Positions 40,506-49,440 of a stretch of 64,000 bases of DNA are shown piece after piece; within the stretch, counting starts at the first letter, position 1, and every line of letters starts with the position of its first letter. Source of the DNA: Paenibacillus tepidiphilus. Its GTDB lineage: Bacteria; Bacillota; Bacilli; Paenibacillales; Paenibacillaceae. The position numbers were made by a program, and so were the translations under genes. The notes below the pieces were generated by a model. It saw nothing but the letters and a program-made list of their open reading frames with translations, made no database searches and was not told the origin of the DNA. The DNA is taken from contig NZ_VWRQ01000001.1 in the NCBI RefSeq assembly GCF_008635795.1, forward strand, positions 186,001 through 250,000. Reading direction: 5' to 3'.

Positions 40506-40749
40506 CAAGCAGAAACCGTATAGAGCAGTTTTTATTCCAATAATACCAATCGGGTTAGATTTTATGGCATTTTTTTCTTGTCTACTACGGAATTATATAG
40601 TAATGTTATACATTAAATAACAATCATGTTGGAATAACCCTTGAATTTCCCGTGTAATGTCAGTTTTGAGTTATAGATTCTGTCTCGCGGGATTTTTCGT
40701 TTCTTTCATTTGACCTTTGTTCAATTTTTAACGGAAAAGAGGGTTCGGC
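40506..40749 (+). promoter_or_regulatory. Upstream region of the Dpp/Opp-type operon
   Basis: AT-rich, no gene. It contains a separated perfect dyad, ATTCCAA (40534-40540) and TTGGAAT (40629-40635), and a local near-dyad AATACCAATCGGGTTAG (about 40543). A CCCG/CGGG pair between about 40650 and 40695 followed by TTTTTC might be a weak terminator for the WYL gene. No consensus promoter stands out. Confidence 0.35.
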
Positions 40750-41739
40750 TTGAAGCAGCCTGTTCTGAGAATCGAGGATTTGCATACGCATTTTTTTACC
40801 GACCGCGGTGAGGTGCCTGCCGTAGACGGCGTTGATTTGGTGGTTAACTCCGGAGAAGTGCTGGGAGTGGTCGGTGAATCGGGCTGCGGCAAGAGTGTCA
40901 CTTCATTATCTGTATTGAAGCTGGTGCCGAGTCCTCCCGGGCGAATCGTCGGCGGCCGCATTCTGCTGAAGGGCAAGGATCTCGTACCGCTGGGGGAGAA
41001 GGAGATGCGCGGCATCCGGGGAAACTTGGTGTCGATGATATTCCAGGAGCCGATGACTTCGCTGAATCCGCTCTTTACCGTCGGGCAGCAAATTATCGAA
41101 ACGGTCCGGCTGCACCGGGGAATGTCCCGGAAGGCGGCGCGGGCCCATGCTGTCGAAATGCTGCAGAAGGTGGGCATCCCCCGGGCCGAAGAAATTGTCG
41201 ATGAATACCCTCATCAGCTGTCGGGGGGGATGCGTCAGCGGGTGATGATCGCGATGTCCATCTCCCTTAATCCGGAGCTGCTGATCGCCGATGAGCCGAC
41301 GACAGCGCTGGATGTAACCATCCAGGCGCAAATCCTTGATTTGATCCGCAGGCTTAATGAGGAGCAAGGGACAGCGGTCATGCTGATCACCCATGATCTG
41401 GGCGTTGTGGCCGAAATGTGCCACCGGGTAGCCGTGATGTATGCGGGCAAGGTGGTGGAAGAGGGGAGCGTATATGATATTTTCAATCATCCGCTGCATC
41501 CGTATACGCAAGGCCTGATCCAGTCCGTACCTCGGATGAATGAGCACCGGGAGCGGCTTTATTCCATTCCCGGCAATGTTCCTGTGCTGAGCAAGGACAT
41601 GCAGGGCTGCCGCTTCGCGCCCCGTTGTCCCCATGTGATGGAGGTCTGCATGCGCTCGTTGCCTGAGCTGATTCGGCAGGAAGAGCATCACAGCTGCCGC
41701 TGCTGGCTGCATGGAAGCTCACAGGAGGATGCCGTATGA
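40750..41739 (+). CDS. ABC transporter ATP-binding protein, DppD/OppD type
   Basis: The start is TTG 40750, with AGAGGG upstream. The 329-aa protein has Walker [10 protein letters not shown]-loop [15 protein letters not shown], signature LSGGMRQRV, Walker [12 protein letters not shown] and the H-loop LITHDLG, all intact. The C-terminal oligopeptide extension includes [15 protein letters not shown], whose cysteines belong to the 4Fe-4S-like site seen in the DppD/OppD family. It energises import with the second ATPase (next gene, overlapping by 4 bp in an ATGA junction), the family 5 binding protein and two permeases. Substrate could be a di- or oligopeptide or nickel chelate; sequence does not decide. 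Confidence 0.95.
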   Translation: MKQPVLRIEDLHTHFFTDRGEVPAVDGVDLVVNSGEVLGVVGESGCGKSVTSLSVLKLVPSPPGRIVGGRILLKGKDLVPLGEKEMRGIRGNLVSMIFQEPMTSLNPLFTVGQQIIETVRLHRGMSRKAARAHAVEMLQKVGIPRAEEIVDEYPHQLSGGMRQRVMIAMSISLNPELLIADEPTTALDVTIQAQILDLIRRLNEEQGTAVMLITHDLGVVAEMCHRVAVMYAGKVVEEGSVYDIFNHPLHPYTQGLIQSVPRMNEHRERLYSIPGNVPVLSKDMQGCRFAPRCPHVMEVCMRSLPELIRQEEHHSCRCWLHGSSQEDAV

Positions 41740-42734
41740 GTGAAATTCTGCTGGAAGTGAGCGGTCTCAAAAAGTATTACCCGATCCGCAGAGGGCTTAT
41801 GAATCAAATCCGCGGCTATGTCAAAGCGGTCGACGATATTTCCTTCTCTGTCGCCAGAGGCGAGACCTTCGGTCTCGTGGGTGAGAGCGGCTGCGGCAAA
41901 TCGACGACCGGACGTTCGCTGCTGCGTTTGATTGAGCCTACGGCCGGAGAGATCCGCTTCGAGGGTGAGGATATTACCAGGCTCTCCCTGGAGGCTATGC
42001 GCAGACGCCGGAGGGAGATGCAGATCGTCTTTCAGGACCCGTTCTCCTCGCTGGACCCGCGCAACACGGTGGCGCGGATTCTCGAGGAGCCGATGCGGGT
42101 ACACGGTACAGGTGACGCAAGGCAGCGCCGGGCAGCCGTGGAACGGCTGGCTGAAGTGGTCGGCCTGACGAAGGCGCATCTGCAGCGTTATCCGCATCAG
42201 TTCTCCGGCGGGCAACGGCAGCGGATCGGGATCGCCCGGGCGCTGGCGCTGCAGCCGAAGCTGATCATCGCCGATGAGCCGGTCTCGGCGCTGGATGTTT
42301 CCATTCAGTCGCAGGTGATCAATCTGATGCAGGATTTACAATCGGAATTCGGACTGACCTACATATTTATCGCCCATGATCTCAGTGTGGTGAAGCATAT
42401 TTGTGACCGCGTGGCCGTGATGTATCTGGGGCGGATTGTCGAGATTACAAGCAAGCATAAGTTGTATGAAAGCCCGCAGCATCCTTATACACAGGCGCTG
42501 CTGTCGGCGGTTCCCGAACCCGACCCGAATATCCGCAAGGAGCGGATTATTCTGCGGGGTGAGGTGCCAAGTCCGGCGAATGCGCCGGTCGGCTGCGCCT
42601 TTCATACCCGCTGTCCCCGGGTGATGGAGGTTTGCCGGAATGTCAGGCCGCCGCTACTGGAGACGGCTGACGGACATTTCACCGCATGTCATTTATACGT
42701 GGATTCAGCCCCTGCAAGCCAGACCCGGAACTAA
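41736..42734 (+). CDS. ABC transporter ATP-binding protein, DppF/OppF type
   Basis: ATG 41736 overlaps the preceding TGA. The 332-aa protein has Walker [11 protein letters not shown]-loop [14 protein letters not shown], signature [15 protein letters not shown], Walker [13 protein letters not shown] and [13 protein letters not shown]. The C-terminal block [15 protein letters not shown] again has the paired cysteines. It starts with [26 protein letters not shown], as in OppF. It forms the heterodimeric ATPase of the importer with the upstream gene. A 106-bp gap with a hairpin separates it from the binding-protein gene. Confidence 0.95.
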   Translation: MSEILLEVSGLKKYYPIRRGLMNQIRGYVKAVDDISFSVARGETFGLVGESGCGKSTTGRSLLRLIEPTAGEIRFEGEDITRLSLEAMRRRRREMQIVFQDPFSSLDPRNTVARILEEPMRVHGTGDARQRRAAVERLAEVVGLTKAHLQRYPHQFSGGQRQRIGIARALALQPKLIIADEPVSALDVSIQSQVINLMQDLQSEFGLTYIFIAHDLSVVKHICDRVAVMYLGRIVEITSKHKLYESPQHPYTQALLSAVPEPDPNIRKERIILRGEVPSPANAPVGCAFHTRCPRVMEVCRNVRPPLLETADGHFTACHLYVDSAPASQTRN

Positions 42735-42768
42735 GGCACCCATGAAGCTGCAAGGCGAAGGAGAGGTA

Positions 42769-42796
42769 TATGGCTGTGCTTTGACACAGCTCCATA
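42769..42796 (+). other. Intercistronic hairpin before the binding-protein gene
   Basis: TATGG-CTGTG / CACAG-CTCCATA forms a 10-bp stem with a CTTTGA loop and one bulge. No T-run follows. Hairpins next to binding-protein genes often set mRNA stability so that the binding protein is made in excess (family knowledge). Confidence 0.45.
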
Positions 42797-42840
42797 TAAA
42801 CGCTTTACCACTTTTAATGGGAGAAGGGAGTTTCGTTTCT

Positions 42841-44517
42841 ATGGCGAAGAGAAAATGGGGTAATCTGGCACTGGTATTGACACTGGGTGCAGCTTTGGCT
42901 TTAAGCGGGTGCGGAGGCAACGGCAACAATGCAGACTCGGAAGCAACCGCCGGGACGAATGCCGGGGCGACAGCGGCTCCCGAGAGCTCGCCGGAAGCGG
43001 CGAAAGATGCGCAAGATACGTTAATTGTGGGCCGCGGCGGTGACTCCGCCTCGCTGGACCCGGCGATTGTCACTGACGGGGAGTCACTCAAGATTGCGCA
43101 CCAGGTATTCGACTCTCTCCTGGAGTATAAGCCGGGCACCTCCGAGGTCCAGGCTTCGCTCGCCGACAGCTGGGAAGTATCTGCAGACGGACTGACGTAC
43201 ACCTTCAAGCTGCATCCTGGCGTGAAGTTCCATGACGGCACGGATTTCAATGCCGAGGCCGTGGTGTTCAACTTCACCCGCTGGAGCGATCCGGCCAGCG
43301 AGTACAAGTTCGAAGGCGATTCCTTCGATTACTACGACTCCATGTTCGGGCCGGACGGCAGCCGCGTCATCAAGGAAGTGAAGGCTGTTGATGAGACTAC
43401 CGTGCAATTCGTATTGAACCAGCCGCAGGCTCCGTTTCTGCAGAACGTGGCGATGACCTGCTTCGGGATTGCCAGTCCGACTGCCATCAAGGAGAAGAAG
43501 GAGAACTTCAAGAATGAGCCGGTGGGGACAGGCCCGTTCGTCTTCAAGGAGTGGAAGCATAATGATTCCATCACGCTGGAGAAGAATGCGGATTACTGGG
43601 AAGAGGGATTGCCGAAGCTGAACAAGGTCATTGTCCGCTCTATTCCGGACAACTCGGCCCGCTTCAATGCGCTGCAGAACGGGGAGATTGATCTGATGGA
43701 AGATCTTAGCCCGGATGACCTGTCCACACTCGAGGGCAACAGTGAGCTGCAGAAGATCGAACGTCCGCCATTCAACGTAGCTTACCTGGGCTTCAATTTC
43801 AATAAGAAACCGTTCGACGACGTGAAGGTAAGACAGGCATTGAACCATGCCGTGAACAAACAAGCCATCATCGATGCTTTCTTCTCCGGCCAGGCAACCG
43901 CTGCCGTGAATCCGATGCCGCCTTCCCTGTGGGGCTACAATGATGCCGTGCAGGATTATGAGTACGATCTGGAGAAGGCCAAGGCGCTGCTGGCCGAAGC
44001 CGGCTATCCGGACGGGCTGCCGGAGACCGTGACACTTTACGCAATGCCGGTATCCCGGCCGTATATGCCGGACGGTAAGAAGGTTGCCGAAGCGATACAG
44101 GCGGACTGGGAGAAGATCGGGGTCAAGACAACCATTGAATCGCCGGAGTGGGCGACCTATCTGGATGATACCAAGGCCGGGGAGAAGGATGATATTTATA
44201 TGCTCGGCTGGACAGGCGACAACGGCGACCCCGACAACTTCCTGTATACGCTGCTCGACAAGGACGCCATTCCGGGCAATAACCGCAGCTTCTATGTGAA
44301 CGAAGAGCTGCATACCATTCTGATCAATGCGCAGAAGGAGACGGATCAGACCAAACGCTCCGACTTGTATAAAGAGGCCCAGGAAATTATCAAGGCGGAT
44401 GCCCCGTGGATTCCGCTGGTGCATACAACACCGCTGCTGGCCGCCAAGGCTAACCTGAAGGGCTATGTTCCGGGGCCTACAGGTACGGAATATTACAGCG
44501 AAGTTTATTTCGAATAG
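42841..44517 (+). CDS. Family 5 extracellular solute-binding lipoprotein
   Basis: ATG 42841 starts a lipoprotein signal peptide with lipobox LALSGC (Cys at about residue 22); the long upstream frame is not used. The 558-aa protein follows the SBP_bac_5 layout: a Ser/Ala-rich tether (about 25-55), LIVGRGGDSASLDPAIVTDGES, LADSWEVSADGLTYTFKLHPGVKFHDGTDFNAEAVVFNF, KVRQALNHAVNKQAIIDAFFSG and GWTGDNGDPDNFLYTLLD. It is anchored on the outer face of the membrane and delivers substrate to the permeases. Clade features (DNGDPDNFL) are those of peptide binders of the DppA type (inference). GGGAGAAGGGAG precedes the start. Confidence 0.93.
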   Translation: MAKRKWGNLALVLTLGAALALSGCGGNGNNADSEATAGTNAGATAAPESSPEAAKDAQDTLIVGRGGDSASLDPAIVTDGESLKIAHQVFDSLLEYKPGTSEVQASLADSWEVSADGLTYTFKLHPGVKFHDGTDFNAEAVVFNFTRWSDPASEYKFEGDSFDYYDSMFGPDGSRVIKEVKAVDETTVQFVLNQPQAPFLQNVAMTCFGIASPTAIKEKKENFKNEPVGTGPFVFKEWKHNDSITLEKNADYWEEGLPKLNKVIVRSIPDNSARFNALQNGEIDLMEDLSPDDLSTLEGNSELQKIERPPFNVAYLGFNFNKKPFDDVKVRQALNHAVNKQAIIDAFFSGQATAAVNPMPPSLWGYNDAVQDYEYDLEKAKALLAEAGYPDGLPETVTLYAMPVSRPYMPDGKKVAEAIQADWEKIGVKTTIESPEWATYLDDTKAGEKDDIYMLGWTGDNGDPDNFLYTLLDKDAIPGNNRSFYVNEELHTILINAQKETDQTKRSDLYKEAQEIIKADAPWIPLVHTTPLLAAKANLKGYVPGPTGTEYYSEVYFE

Positions 44518-44534
44518 CAGGGCTCCAAGGCAAG

Positions 44535-44565
44535 TCTGGCCGCCGCTCAACCGGCTGCGGTCAGA
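44535..44565 (+). other. Hairpin after the binding-protein gene
   Basis: TCTGGCCGC (44535-44543) pairs with GCGGTCAGA (44557-44565), one G-T pair included, with no T-run after it. It may block 3' exonuclease decay and help keep the binding-protein mRNA more abundant than the permease part. Confidence 0.45.
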
Positions 44566-44599
44566 CCCGTCTTTCCGGGCCGCTGGAAGGTGAGCCAAC

Positions 44600-45610
44600 T
44601 TGAATTCCTACCTATTTAAACGTGTGATGGTTTTGATTCCTGTCCTGATCGGAATGACGCTGATCGTCTTTTCCATCATTCACGCCATTCCCGGGGACCC
44701 GGCAGAGACGATTCTCGGACAGAAAGCGACGGAGCAGTCCAAAGAGGCGCTGCGGCAGCAGCTCGGCCTGGACCAGCCATGGCTGCAGCAGTATTTTAAC
44801 TATATGGGGGATTTGCTTCAGGGTGATCTCGGGACCTCCATCCGCACCAAGACACCGATTGCCGAAGAGATGCTGCCGTATCTGGCGGCAACGCTGGAGC
44901 TGACCGCTGCGAGCATGCTGTTCGCCACGTTCGTCGGCGTCAATGCGGGCATATTGAGCGCCTGGAAGCAGAACTCCTGGTTTGATTATGCCGCGATGAT
45001 CGTGGCACTGATCGGAGTCTCCATGCCGATCTTCTGGCTGGGGCTCATGGAGCAGCTGCTCTTTGCGATCAAGCTACACTGGCTGCCTTCCATCGGCAGA
45101 ATGGATCAGCGTGATCCGGTGGAGAGTATAACGAACCTGTATATCATTGATACCATACTTGCCGGCCGCTGGGACCAGCTGTGGACGGTAATTAAGCATT
45201 TGATCCTGCCCAGTATTGCCCTCGGCACCATTCCGATGGCGATTATCGCCCGGATGACCCGTTCCAGCATGCTGGAGGTGATGAGCTCCGACTACATCCG
45301 TACAGCCAAAGCAAAAGGAATGTCCCAGTTCCTGGTCGTGTACAAGCATGCCCTCAAGAACTCGCTTATTCCGGTCCTGACCGTTGTGGGGCTGCAGACG
45401 GGCTCGCTTCTCGGAGGCGCGGTGCTGACCGAAACCATTTTCGCGTGGCCTGGCGTTGGGCGATATATATATGAAGCAATCAGTTCGCGGGACTATCCGG
45501 TCATACAGAGCGGCATTCTCATTATCGCGTTCATCTTCGTCTTCATTAACTTGCTGGTGGACCTGCTCTATGCGGCAGTCGATCCGCGCATCAATTACAA
45601 TAAGGGGTGA
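44600..45610 (+). CDS. ABC transporter permease, DppB/OppB type
   Basis: TTG 44600 follows GGAAGGTGAG. The 336-aa membrane protein has six hydrophobic segments and starts with the OppB pattern MNSYLFKRVMVLIPVLIGMTLIVFSIIHAIPGDPAE. Conserved marks are LGLDQPWLQQYFNYMGDLLQGDLGTSI and the EAA-loop region YIRTAKAKGMSQFLVVYKHALKNSLIPVLTV, which contacts the ATPases. It pairs with the permease encoded 4 bp downstream. The unusual TTG start could reduce its rate relative to the binding protein. Confidence 0.94.
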   Translation: MNSYLFKRVMVLIPVLIGMTLIVFSIIHAIPGDPAETILGQKATEQSKEALRQQLGLDQPWLQQYFNYMGDLLQGDLGTSIRTKTPIAEEMLPYLAATLELTAASMLFATFVGVNAGILSAWKQNSWFDYAAMIVALIGVSMPIFWLGLMEQLLFAIKLHWLPSIGRMDQRDPVESITNLYIIDTILAGRWDQLWTVIKHLILPSIALGTIPMAIIARMTRSSMLEVMSSDYIRTAKAKGMSQFLVVYKHALKNSLIPVLTVVGLQTGSLLGGAVLTETIFAWPGVGRYIYEAISSRDYPVIQSGILIIAFIFVFINLLVDLLYAAVDPRINYNKG

Positions 45611-45614
45611 GACA

Positions 45615-46508
45615 ATGGGACAGGCAACCTTAAAGATCACGCCCCCCAATGTACCTGCCGAGAAGGTATCCGGACCCTGGGGCGATGCGTGGAGGGCGTT
45701 CCGCAAGAACAAGACGGCTATGCTGGGCCTGTGCATTATTGTATTCTTCATACTGGTGGCATTGCTTGCACCGCTCCTCGCCCCATACGGCTACAAGGAG
45801 CAGGAGCTGGTCAACCGGCTGAAGCCTCCGTCGGGTGATCATTGGTTCGGTACCGATGATCTCGGAAGAGACATGTTTACGCGGATTCTATACGGGGCCC
45901 GTATTTCGCTGTGGGTGGGCTTCTTTTCCGTCATCGGCTCCATCATCGTCGGGACCTTGCTGGGAGTGCTCGCCGGCTTCTACGGCAGATGGATTGATAT
46001 GCTGATTTCGCGCGTGTTTGATATCCTGCTGGCCTTTCCCAGCATCCTGCTGGCCATCGCCATTGTGGCCATCCTGGGCCCCTCACTCCGCAATGCGCTG
46101 CTGGCGATTGCCATTGTCAATATTCCGACCTATGGGCGTCTGGTGCGGGCCAGGGTGCTTTCCTTGAAGTCGGAGGAGTATATCACGGCAGCAAGGGCCA
46201 TCGGAATGAAGAATTCGCGGATTCTGCTCACCCATATATTGCCGAACAGTCTGACTCCGATTATCGTGCAGGGTACACTCGGGATCGCAACGGCGATCAT
46301 TGAGGCGGCTGCGCTGGGGTTCCTGGGACTTGGCGCCCAGCCACCCGATCCGGAATGGGGCAAGATGCTGTCGGATTCACGGCAGTTTATTCAGAAAGCG
46401 CCATGGACGGTCATATTCCCGGGGTTATCCATTATGCTTACCGTTCTTGGGTTTAATCTCATGGGCGACGGTTTACGGGATGTGCTTGATCCACGGATGA
46501 AGAATTAA
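45615..46508 (+). CDS. ABC transporter permease, DppC/OppC type
   Basis: ATG 45615 lies 4 bp after the preceding stop with AAGGGGTGAG. The 297-aa protein has the OppC N-terminal helix after AWRAFRKNKTAMLGLCIIVFFILVALLAPLLAPYGY and the periplasm-facing HWFGTDDLGRDMFTRILYGARISLWVG signature, followed by YITAARAIGMKNSRILLTHILPNSLTPIIVQ, the EAA loop, and AALGFLGLGAQPPDPEWGKML. This is the last gene of the five-gene importer operon and a terminator follows at 46523. Confidence 0.95.
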   Translation: MGQATLKITPPNVPAEKVSGPWGDAWRAFRKNKTAMLGLCIIVFFILVALLAPLLAPYGYKEQELVNRLKPPSGDHWFGTDDLGRDMFTRILYGARISLWVGFFSVIGSIIVGTLLGVLAGFYGRWIDMLISRVFDILLAFPSILLAIAIVAILGPSLRNALLAIAIVNIPTYGRLVRARVLSLKSEEYITAARAIGMKNSRILLTHILPNSLTPIIVQGTLGIATAIIEAAALGFLGLGAQPPDPEWGKMLSDSRQFIQKAPWTVIFPGLSIMLTVLGFNLMGDGLRDVLDPRMKN

Positions 46509-46522
46509 AGATACGGAGAATT

Positions 46523-46557
46523 CCCCTTCAGGTGCTGTCACCTGGAGGGCTTTTTTT
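46523..46557 (+). terminator. Rho-independent terminator of the importer operon
   Basis: CCCTTCAGGTG-CTGT-CACCTGGAGGG followed by CTTTTTTTT. Confidence 0.92.
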
Positions 46558-46610
46558 TGAACAATTCATTAATGTTATATTTGTGACTGGAGCACTAAAA
46601 CATGCTATTA

Positions 46611-46640
46611 ATAACCAAACATAATCAAACATAACTAATA
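46611..46640 (+). repeat. Three tandem 10-bp repeats upstream of modA, candidate operator
   Basis: ATAACCAAAC, ATAATCAAAC and ATAACTAATA lie directly head to tail, each one helical turn apart, about 70 bp before the modA start. Copies 1 and 2 differ at one base; the third is degenerate in its last half. Direct repeats in phase suit a regulator with an excisionase-type winged helix, and such a gene lies at 48317-49321. Confidence 0.6.
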
Positions 46641-46710
46641 ATATAGATTTGTAAAACTGGATATGTTAGAATAGCTCCAAAATGAAAGATACATAATGGG
46701 AGGAATGGAA

Positions 46711-47496
46711 ATGTTCAAGAAGTTGGCGTCCTTAGCGGTAGGAGCTGCGTTGCTTGTTGGGGGGATAGCGGTGCTGCCGGGACAGCAGCCGGCGGAAGCG
46801 GCCAAGAAGACCGAAATTATTGTGTCGGCGGCAGCCAGCCTGCAGGACAGTCTCGACAAGATAGCCGTTCAGTATGAGAAGCAGCATCCGGGCATCGATC
46901 TGGTGTTCAACTACGGAGCCTCGGGAACGCTGCAGAAGCAGATTGAACAAGGCGCTCCGGCTGATCTGTTCTTCTCCGCGGGCGACAAGCAGATGAATGC
47001 TCTTGTGGATGGCGGGTTCATCGGAGATCATACGGAATTGCTTAAGAATCAGCTGGTGCTTGTGGCGCCTGCCAATTCCAAAACCCCAATTACGACGATT
47101 ACCCAGCTGACGGATAAAGCATTCAAGAAAGTCGCGGTGGGACAGCCTGAATCGGTACCGGCCGGACAATATGCGCAGCAAGCCTTGACGTCCAAGAAGG
47201 TGTGGGATACACTGCAGAGCAAGCTTGTATTCGCCAAGGATGTTCGGCAGGTGCTGTCCTACGTAGAAACGGGCAATGCCGATGCGGGCTTTGTCTACAA
47301 GACGGATGCATTGACTTCCAGCAAAGTTAAGATCGTGCTAACCGTAGGAGCGCATGCCCACAAAGCGATTAATTACCCTGTGGGAATCATTAAGGAATCC
47401 GATCATCAGGCGGAAGCTAAGGCATTCTATAATTATGTGCAGACCAAGGCGGCCGGCGATGTGTTTGCGAGTTACGGCTTCAAGCTTGCGGATTAG
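46711..47496 (+). CDS. modA: Molybdate-binding protein
   Basis: ATG 46711 is chosen, since GGGAGG at 46698-46703 is then 7 nt away; the ATG at 46696 overlaps this site. The 261-aa protein has a signal peptide (about 1-30, cut near AEA-AK) and the ModA fold: EIIVSAAASLQDSLDKIA, FNYGASGTLQKQIEQGAPADLFFSAGDKQMN, KVAVGQPESVPAGQYAQQAL and YVETGNADAGFVYKTDAL. The conserved Ser and Ala residues binding the oxyanion (SAAASL, GASG) are present. There is no lipobox Cys near the signal sequence, so it may be shed or held by the permease. It captures molybdate or tungstate for the ModB permease 57 bp downstream. Confidence 0.93.
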   Translation: MFKKLASLAVGAALLVGGIAVLPGQQPAEAAKKTEIIVSAAASLQDSLDKIAVQYEKQHPGIDLVFNYGASGTLQKQIEQGAPADLFFSAGDKQMNALVDGGFIGDHTELLKNQLVLVAPANSKTPITTITQLTDKAFKKVAVGQPESVPAGQYAQQALTSKKVWDTLQSKLVFAKDVRQVLSYVETGNADAGFVYKTDALTSSKVKIVLTVGAHAHKAINYPVGIIKESDHQAEAKAFYNYVQTKAAGDVFASYGFKLAD

Positions 47497-47553
47497 GCAT
47501 AAGCTGAACAGCAGCTATTAACTATAACGAGAAAGATTGGCGGGGTGAAGGAG

Positions 47554-48216
47554 ATGGAGATTAACTGGCAGGACTTTTTCGCCCCGGTCTGGCTGTCGCT
47601 CAAGATTACGGTAATTACCAGTATCATTGTGTTTGTTCTGGCCACCTTGGCAGCGAAAGCAATGGCCGGCCGGAAGTTTCCGGGACATAGCCTGGTAGAG
47701 ACCCTGCTGCTGCTGCCGCTGGTACTGCCGCCGACGGTGGTCGGCTTCGTGCTGCTGGTGGTTCTGGGGCGGAGGAGCTGGATCGGCAGATTATATGAAC
47801 AGTTTACCGACCAGCCGATTCTCTTTACCTGGGGGGCGGCTGTCATTGCTGCGGTGGTCGTGGCGTTTCCGCTGGTCTACCGGACGGTCAAGGCAGGCTT
47901 TGAAGGCGTGGAGAAAGAGCTTGAGGATTCTGCACGCGCACAGGGAGCGAATGAATGGCAGGTGCTGCGCTATGTAACGCTGCCGCTGGCCGGCCGTTCG
48001 CTGGCAGCGGGTTATGTGCTGGGCTTCGCCCGCGGGCTGGGCGAATTCGGAGCGACCATTATGGTCGCCGGCAATATCCCCGGCCGTACGCAGACGGTCC
48101 CGACAGCGATCTATGTCGCCGTCGACGGCGGTGACATGACCCTGGCCTGGCTGTGGGTCGTGGCGATTGTCGCCATCTCGGCCGTCATGCTGATGTTCGT
48201 AAACCGGAGATGGTAG
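47554..48216 (+). CDS. modB: Molybdate ABC transporter permease
   Basis: Starts at ATG 47554 (or GTG 47545). The product of about 220 aa has five membrane helices and the ModB marks LPLVLPPTVVGFVLLVVLGRRSWIG, the EAA loop ELEDSARAQGANEWQVLRYVTLPLAGRSLAAGYVLGFARGLGEFGATIMVAGN and PGRTQTVPTAIYVAVDGGD. It forms the transmembrane channel for molybdate uptake. The normal third gene, modC for the ATPase, is not here: a terminator follows at 48236 and the next gene is on the other strand. The ATPase must be encoded elsewhere or be shared. Confidence 0.94.
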   Translation: MEINWQDFFAPVWLSLKITVITSIIVFVLATLAAKAMAGRKFPGHSLVETLLLLPLVLPPTVVGFVLLVVLGRRSWIGRLYEQFTDQPILFTWGAAVIAAVVVAFPLVYRTVKAGFEGVEKELEDSARAQGANEWQVLRYVTLPLAGRSLAAGYVLGFARGLGEFGATIMVAGNIPGRTQTVPTAIYVAVDGGDMTLAWLWVVAIVAISAVMLMFVNRRW

Positions 48217-48235
48217 CGGACGTATACAACACACA

Positions 48236-48283
48236 ACAACCTCCGGGTGCGCGTAAGGAAAGCCGCGGACACCCGGAGGTTGT
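48236..48283. terminator. Bidirectional terminator between modB and the regulator gene
   Basis: ACAACCTCCGGGTG and CACCCGGAGGTTGT form a perfect 14-bp stem with a 20-nt loop. It ends both the modAB transcript and the convergent gene. Confidence 0.85.
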
Positions 48284-48316
48284 TTGCTGTTTCAAGGCTG
48301 CTGGACCTGCAGCCGT

Positions 48317-49321
48317 TCAGGTTTCATAGATGATTCTGCCGGTATCGGTGAGATCGTAGCCGTGCATGGAGCCCAGCTCGTTTCTGAAGGACGGTGAGCG
48401 CAGAATGTCCAGCACCGCGCCGATCCACTGCTCATGCTCCGGCTTCTTGACCATAACCAGATCGTAACGCTCCTGAATGAGCGGAATGAAATCGACGCCG
48501 TCGATAATCCGGGCCGCCTTCTCCGTGCCTACGCCTACATCGGCTTCGCCCCGCGCTACCACGCCGGCCACGGCCAAATGGCTGTTCTCTTCGCGGGCAT
48601 AGCCCTTGATCCCGGCGGGGCGGATGCCGAGCAGCCGGAGCTGCTCGTCCAGCAGCACCCGCGCTCCGGCGCCCCGCTCGCGGTTGATCAGCGTAATCCC
48701 GGGCTTCTGCAGATCGGACCAGCCGGCAATCCCTTTGGGGTTGCCCTTCTGCACATACAGCCCGGCGCTGCGCGCCAGCAGATGCACAACCATATAATCG
48801 AAGCCTACCAGAATTTTGCGGATATAGGGCAGGTTGTATTCGCCGGTGTCACCATCCAGCAGATGGGTGCTGACGATATCCGATTCGCCGTTATACATCG
48901 CAATCAGACTGTCGAGGCTGCCCGCGTACGAACGAAGAGGCCGTGTGGCTGGCAGACTCCGTTCCAGGTGAGTGGCGAGAATATCCAGCGACATATCCTG
49001 GCCGGTGATAACCACCGTGACGCCGGCCGACTTAAGCGGCGCCGCCTGGGCTAGATGCGGCGGCATGACAAAAGCAGGCGGCGGCACAAACGGAACGCCC
49101 GCCGGCGGAGCAGCAGCGTTCGGAGCTTGCGCCGGGGTGCCCGGGCTGCCGCTGCGTGAATTTTGCTTGTATACCTCAAGGTCGGAAGCATCCACGCGCA
49201 TCTGCTTGCCGACCCGGTAGGAGGGCAGCTCGCCCTTCTTGATCAGATCATACACCTTGAGCTTCGATATCTTCAGCAGCCGGGCGATTTCCTCGGTGGT
49301 ATAGGAAGTATTCTCGGACAT
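48317..49321 (-). CDS. One-component regulator: excisionase-type HTH fused to PBP-like sensor
   Basis: ATG 49321 (MSENTSYTTEEIARLLKIS) follows AGGAGG at 7 nt. The 334-aa protein has an excisionase/MerR-type winged helix (about 5-55; YTTEEIARLLKISKLKVYDLIKKGELPSYRVGKQMRV), an Ala-Pro-rich linker (about 60-100), and a type 2 periplasmic-binding-like domain (about 105-330; VVITGQDMSLDILATHL, YNGESDIVSTHLLDGDTGEYN, GITLINRERGAGARVLLDEQL, GVGTEKAARIIDGVDFIPL). No signal peptide: the binding domain is inside the cell. Such fusions are found beside molybdate or tungstate transport and cofactor genes and act as oxyanion sensors (family knowledge). It is convergent with modAB and is the probable regulator of that operon. 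Confidence 0.88.
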   Translation of the reverse strand: MSENTSYTTEEIARLLKISKLKVYDLIKKGELPSYRVGKQMRVDASDLEVYKQNSRSGSPGTPAQAPNAAAPPAGVPFVPPPAFVMPPHLAQAAPLKSAGVTVVITGQDMSLDILATHLERSLPATRPLRSYAGSLDSLIAMYNGESDIVSTHLLDGDTGEYNLPYIRKILVGFDYMVVHLLARSAGLYVQKGNPKGIAGWSDLQKPGITLINRERGAGARVLLDEQLRLLGIRPAGIKGYAREENSHLAVAGVVARGEADVGVGTEKAARIIDGVDFIPLIQERYDLVMVKKPEHEQWIGAVLDILRSPSFRNELGSMHGYDLTDTGRIIYET

Positions 49322-49440
49322 AGTATTGCCTCCTAGCGATGAACTGCGGCAGTCCTCCTTGCGAACCCCGAGCATAGCTCAAGACTACCCTATTTTGGAA
49401 TTCCGCGCAATTGCCTTGGGTATAGGCGGCGGCAGTGCGG

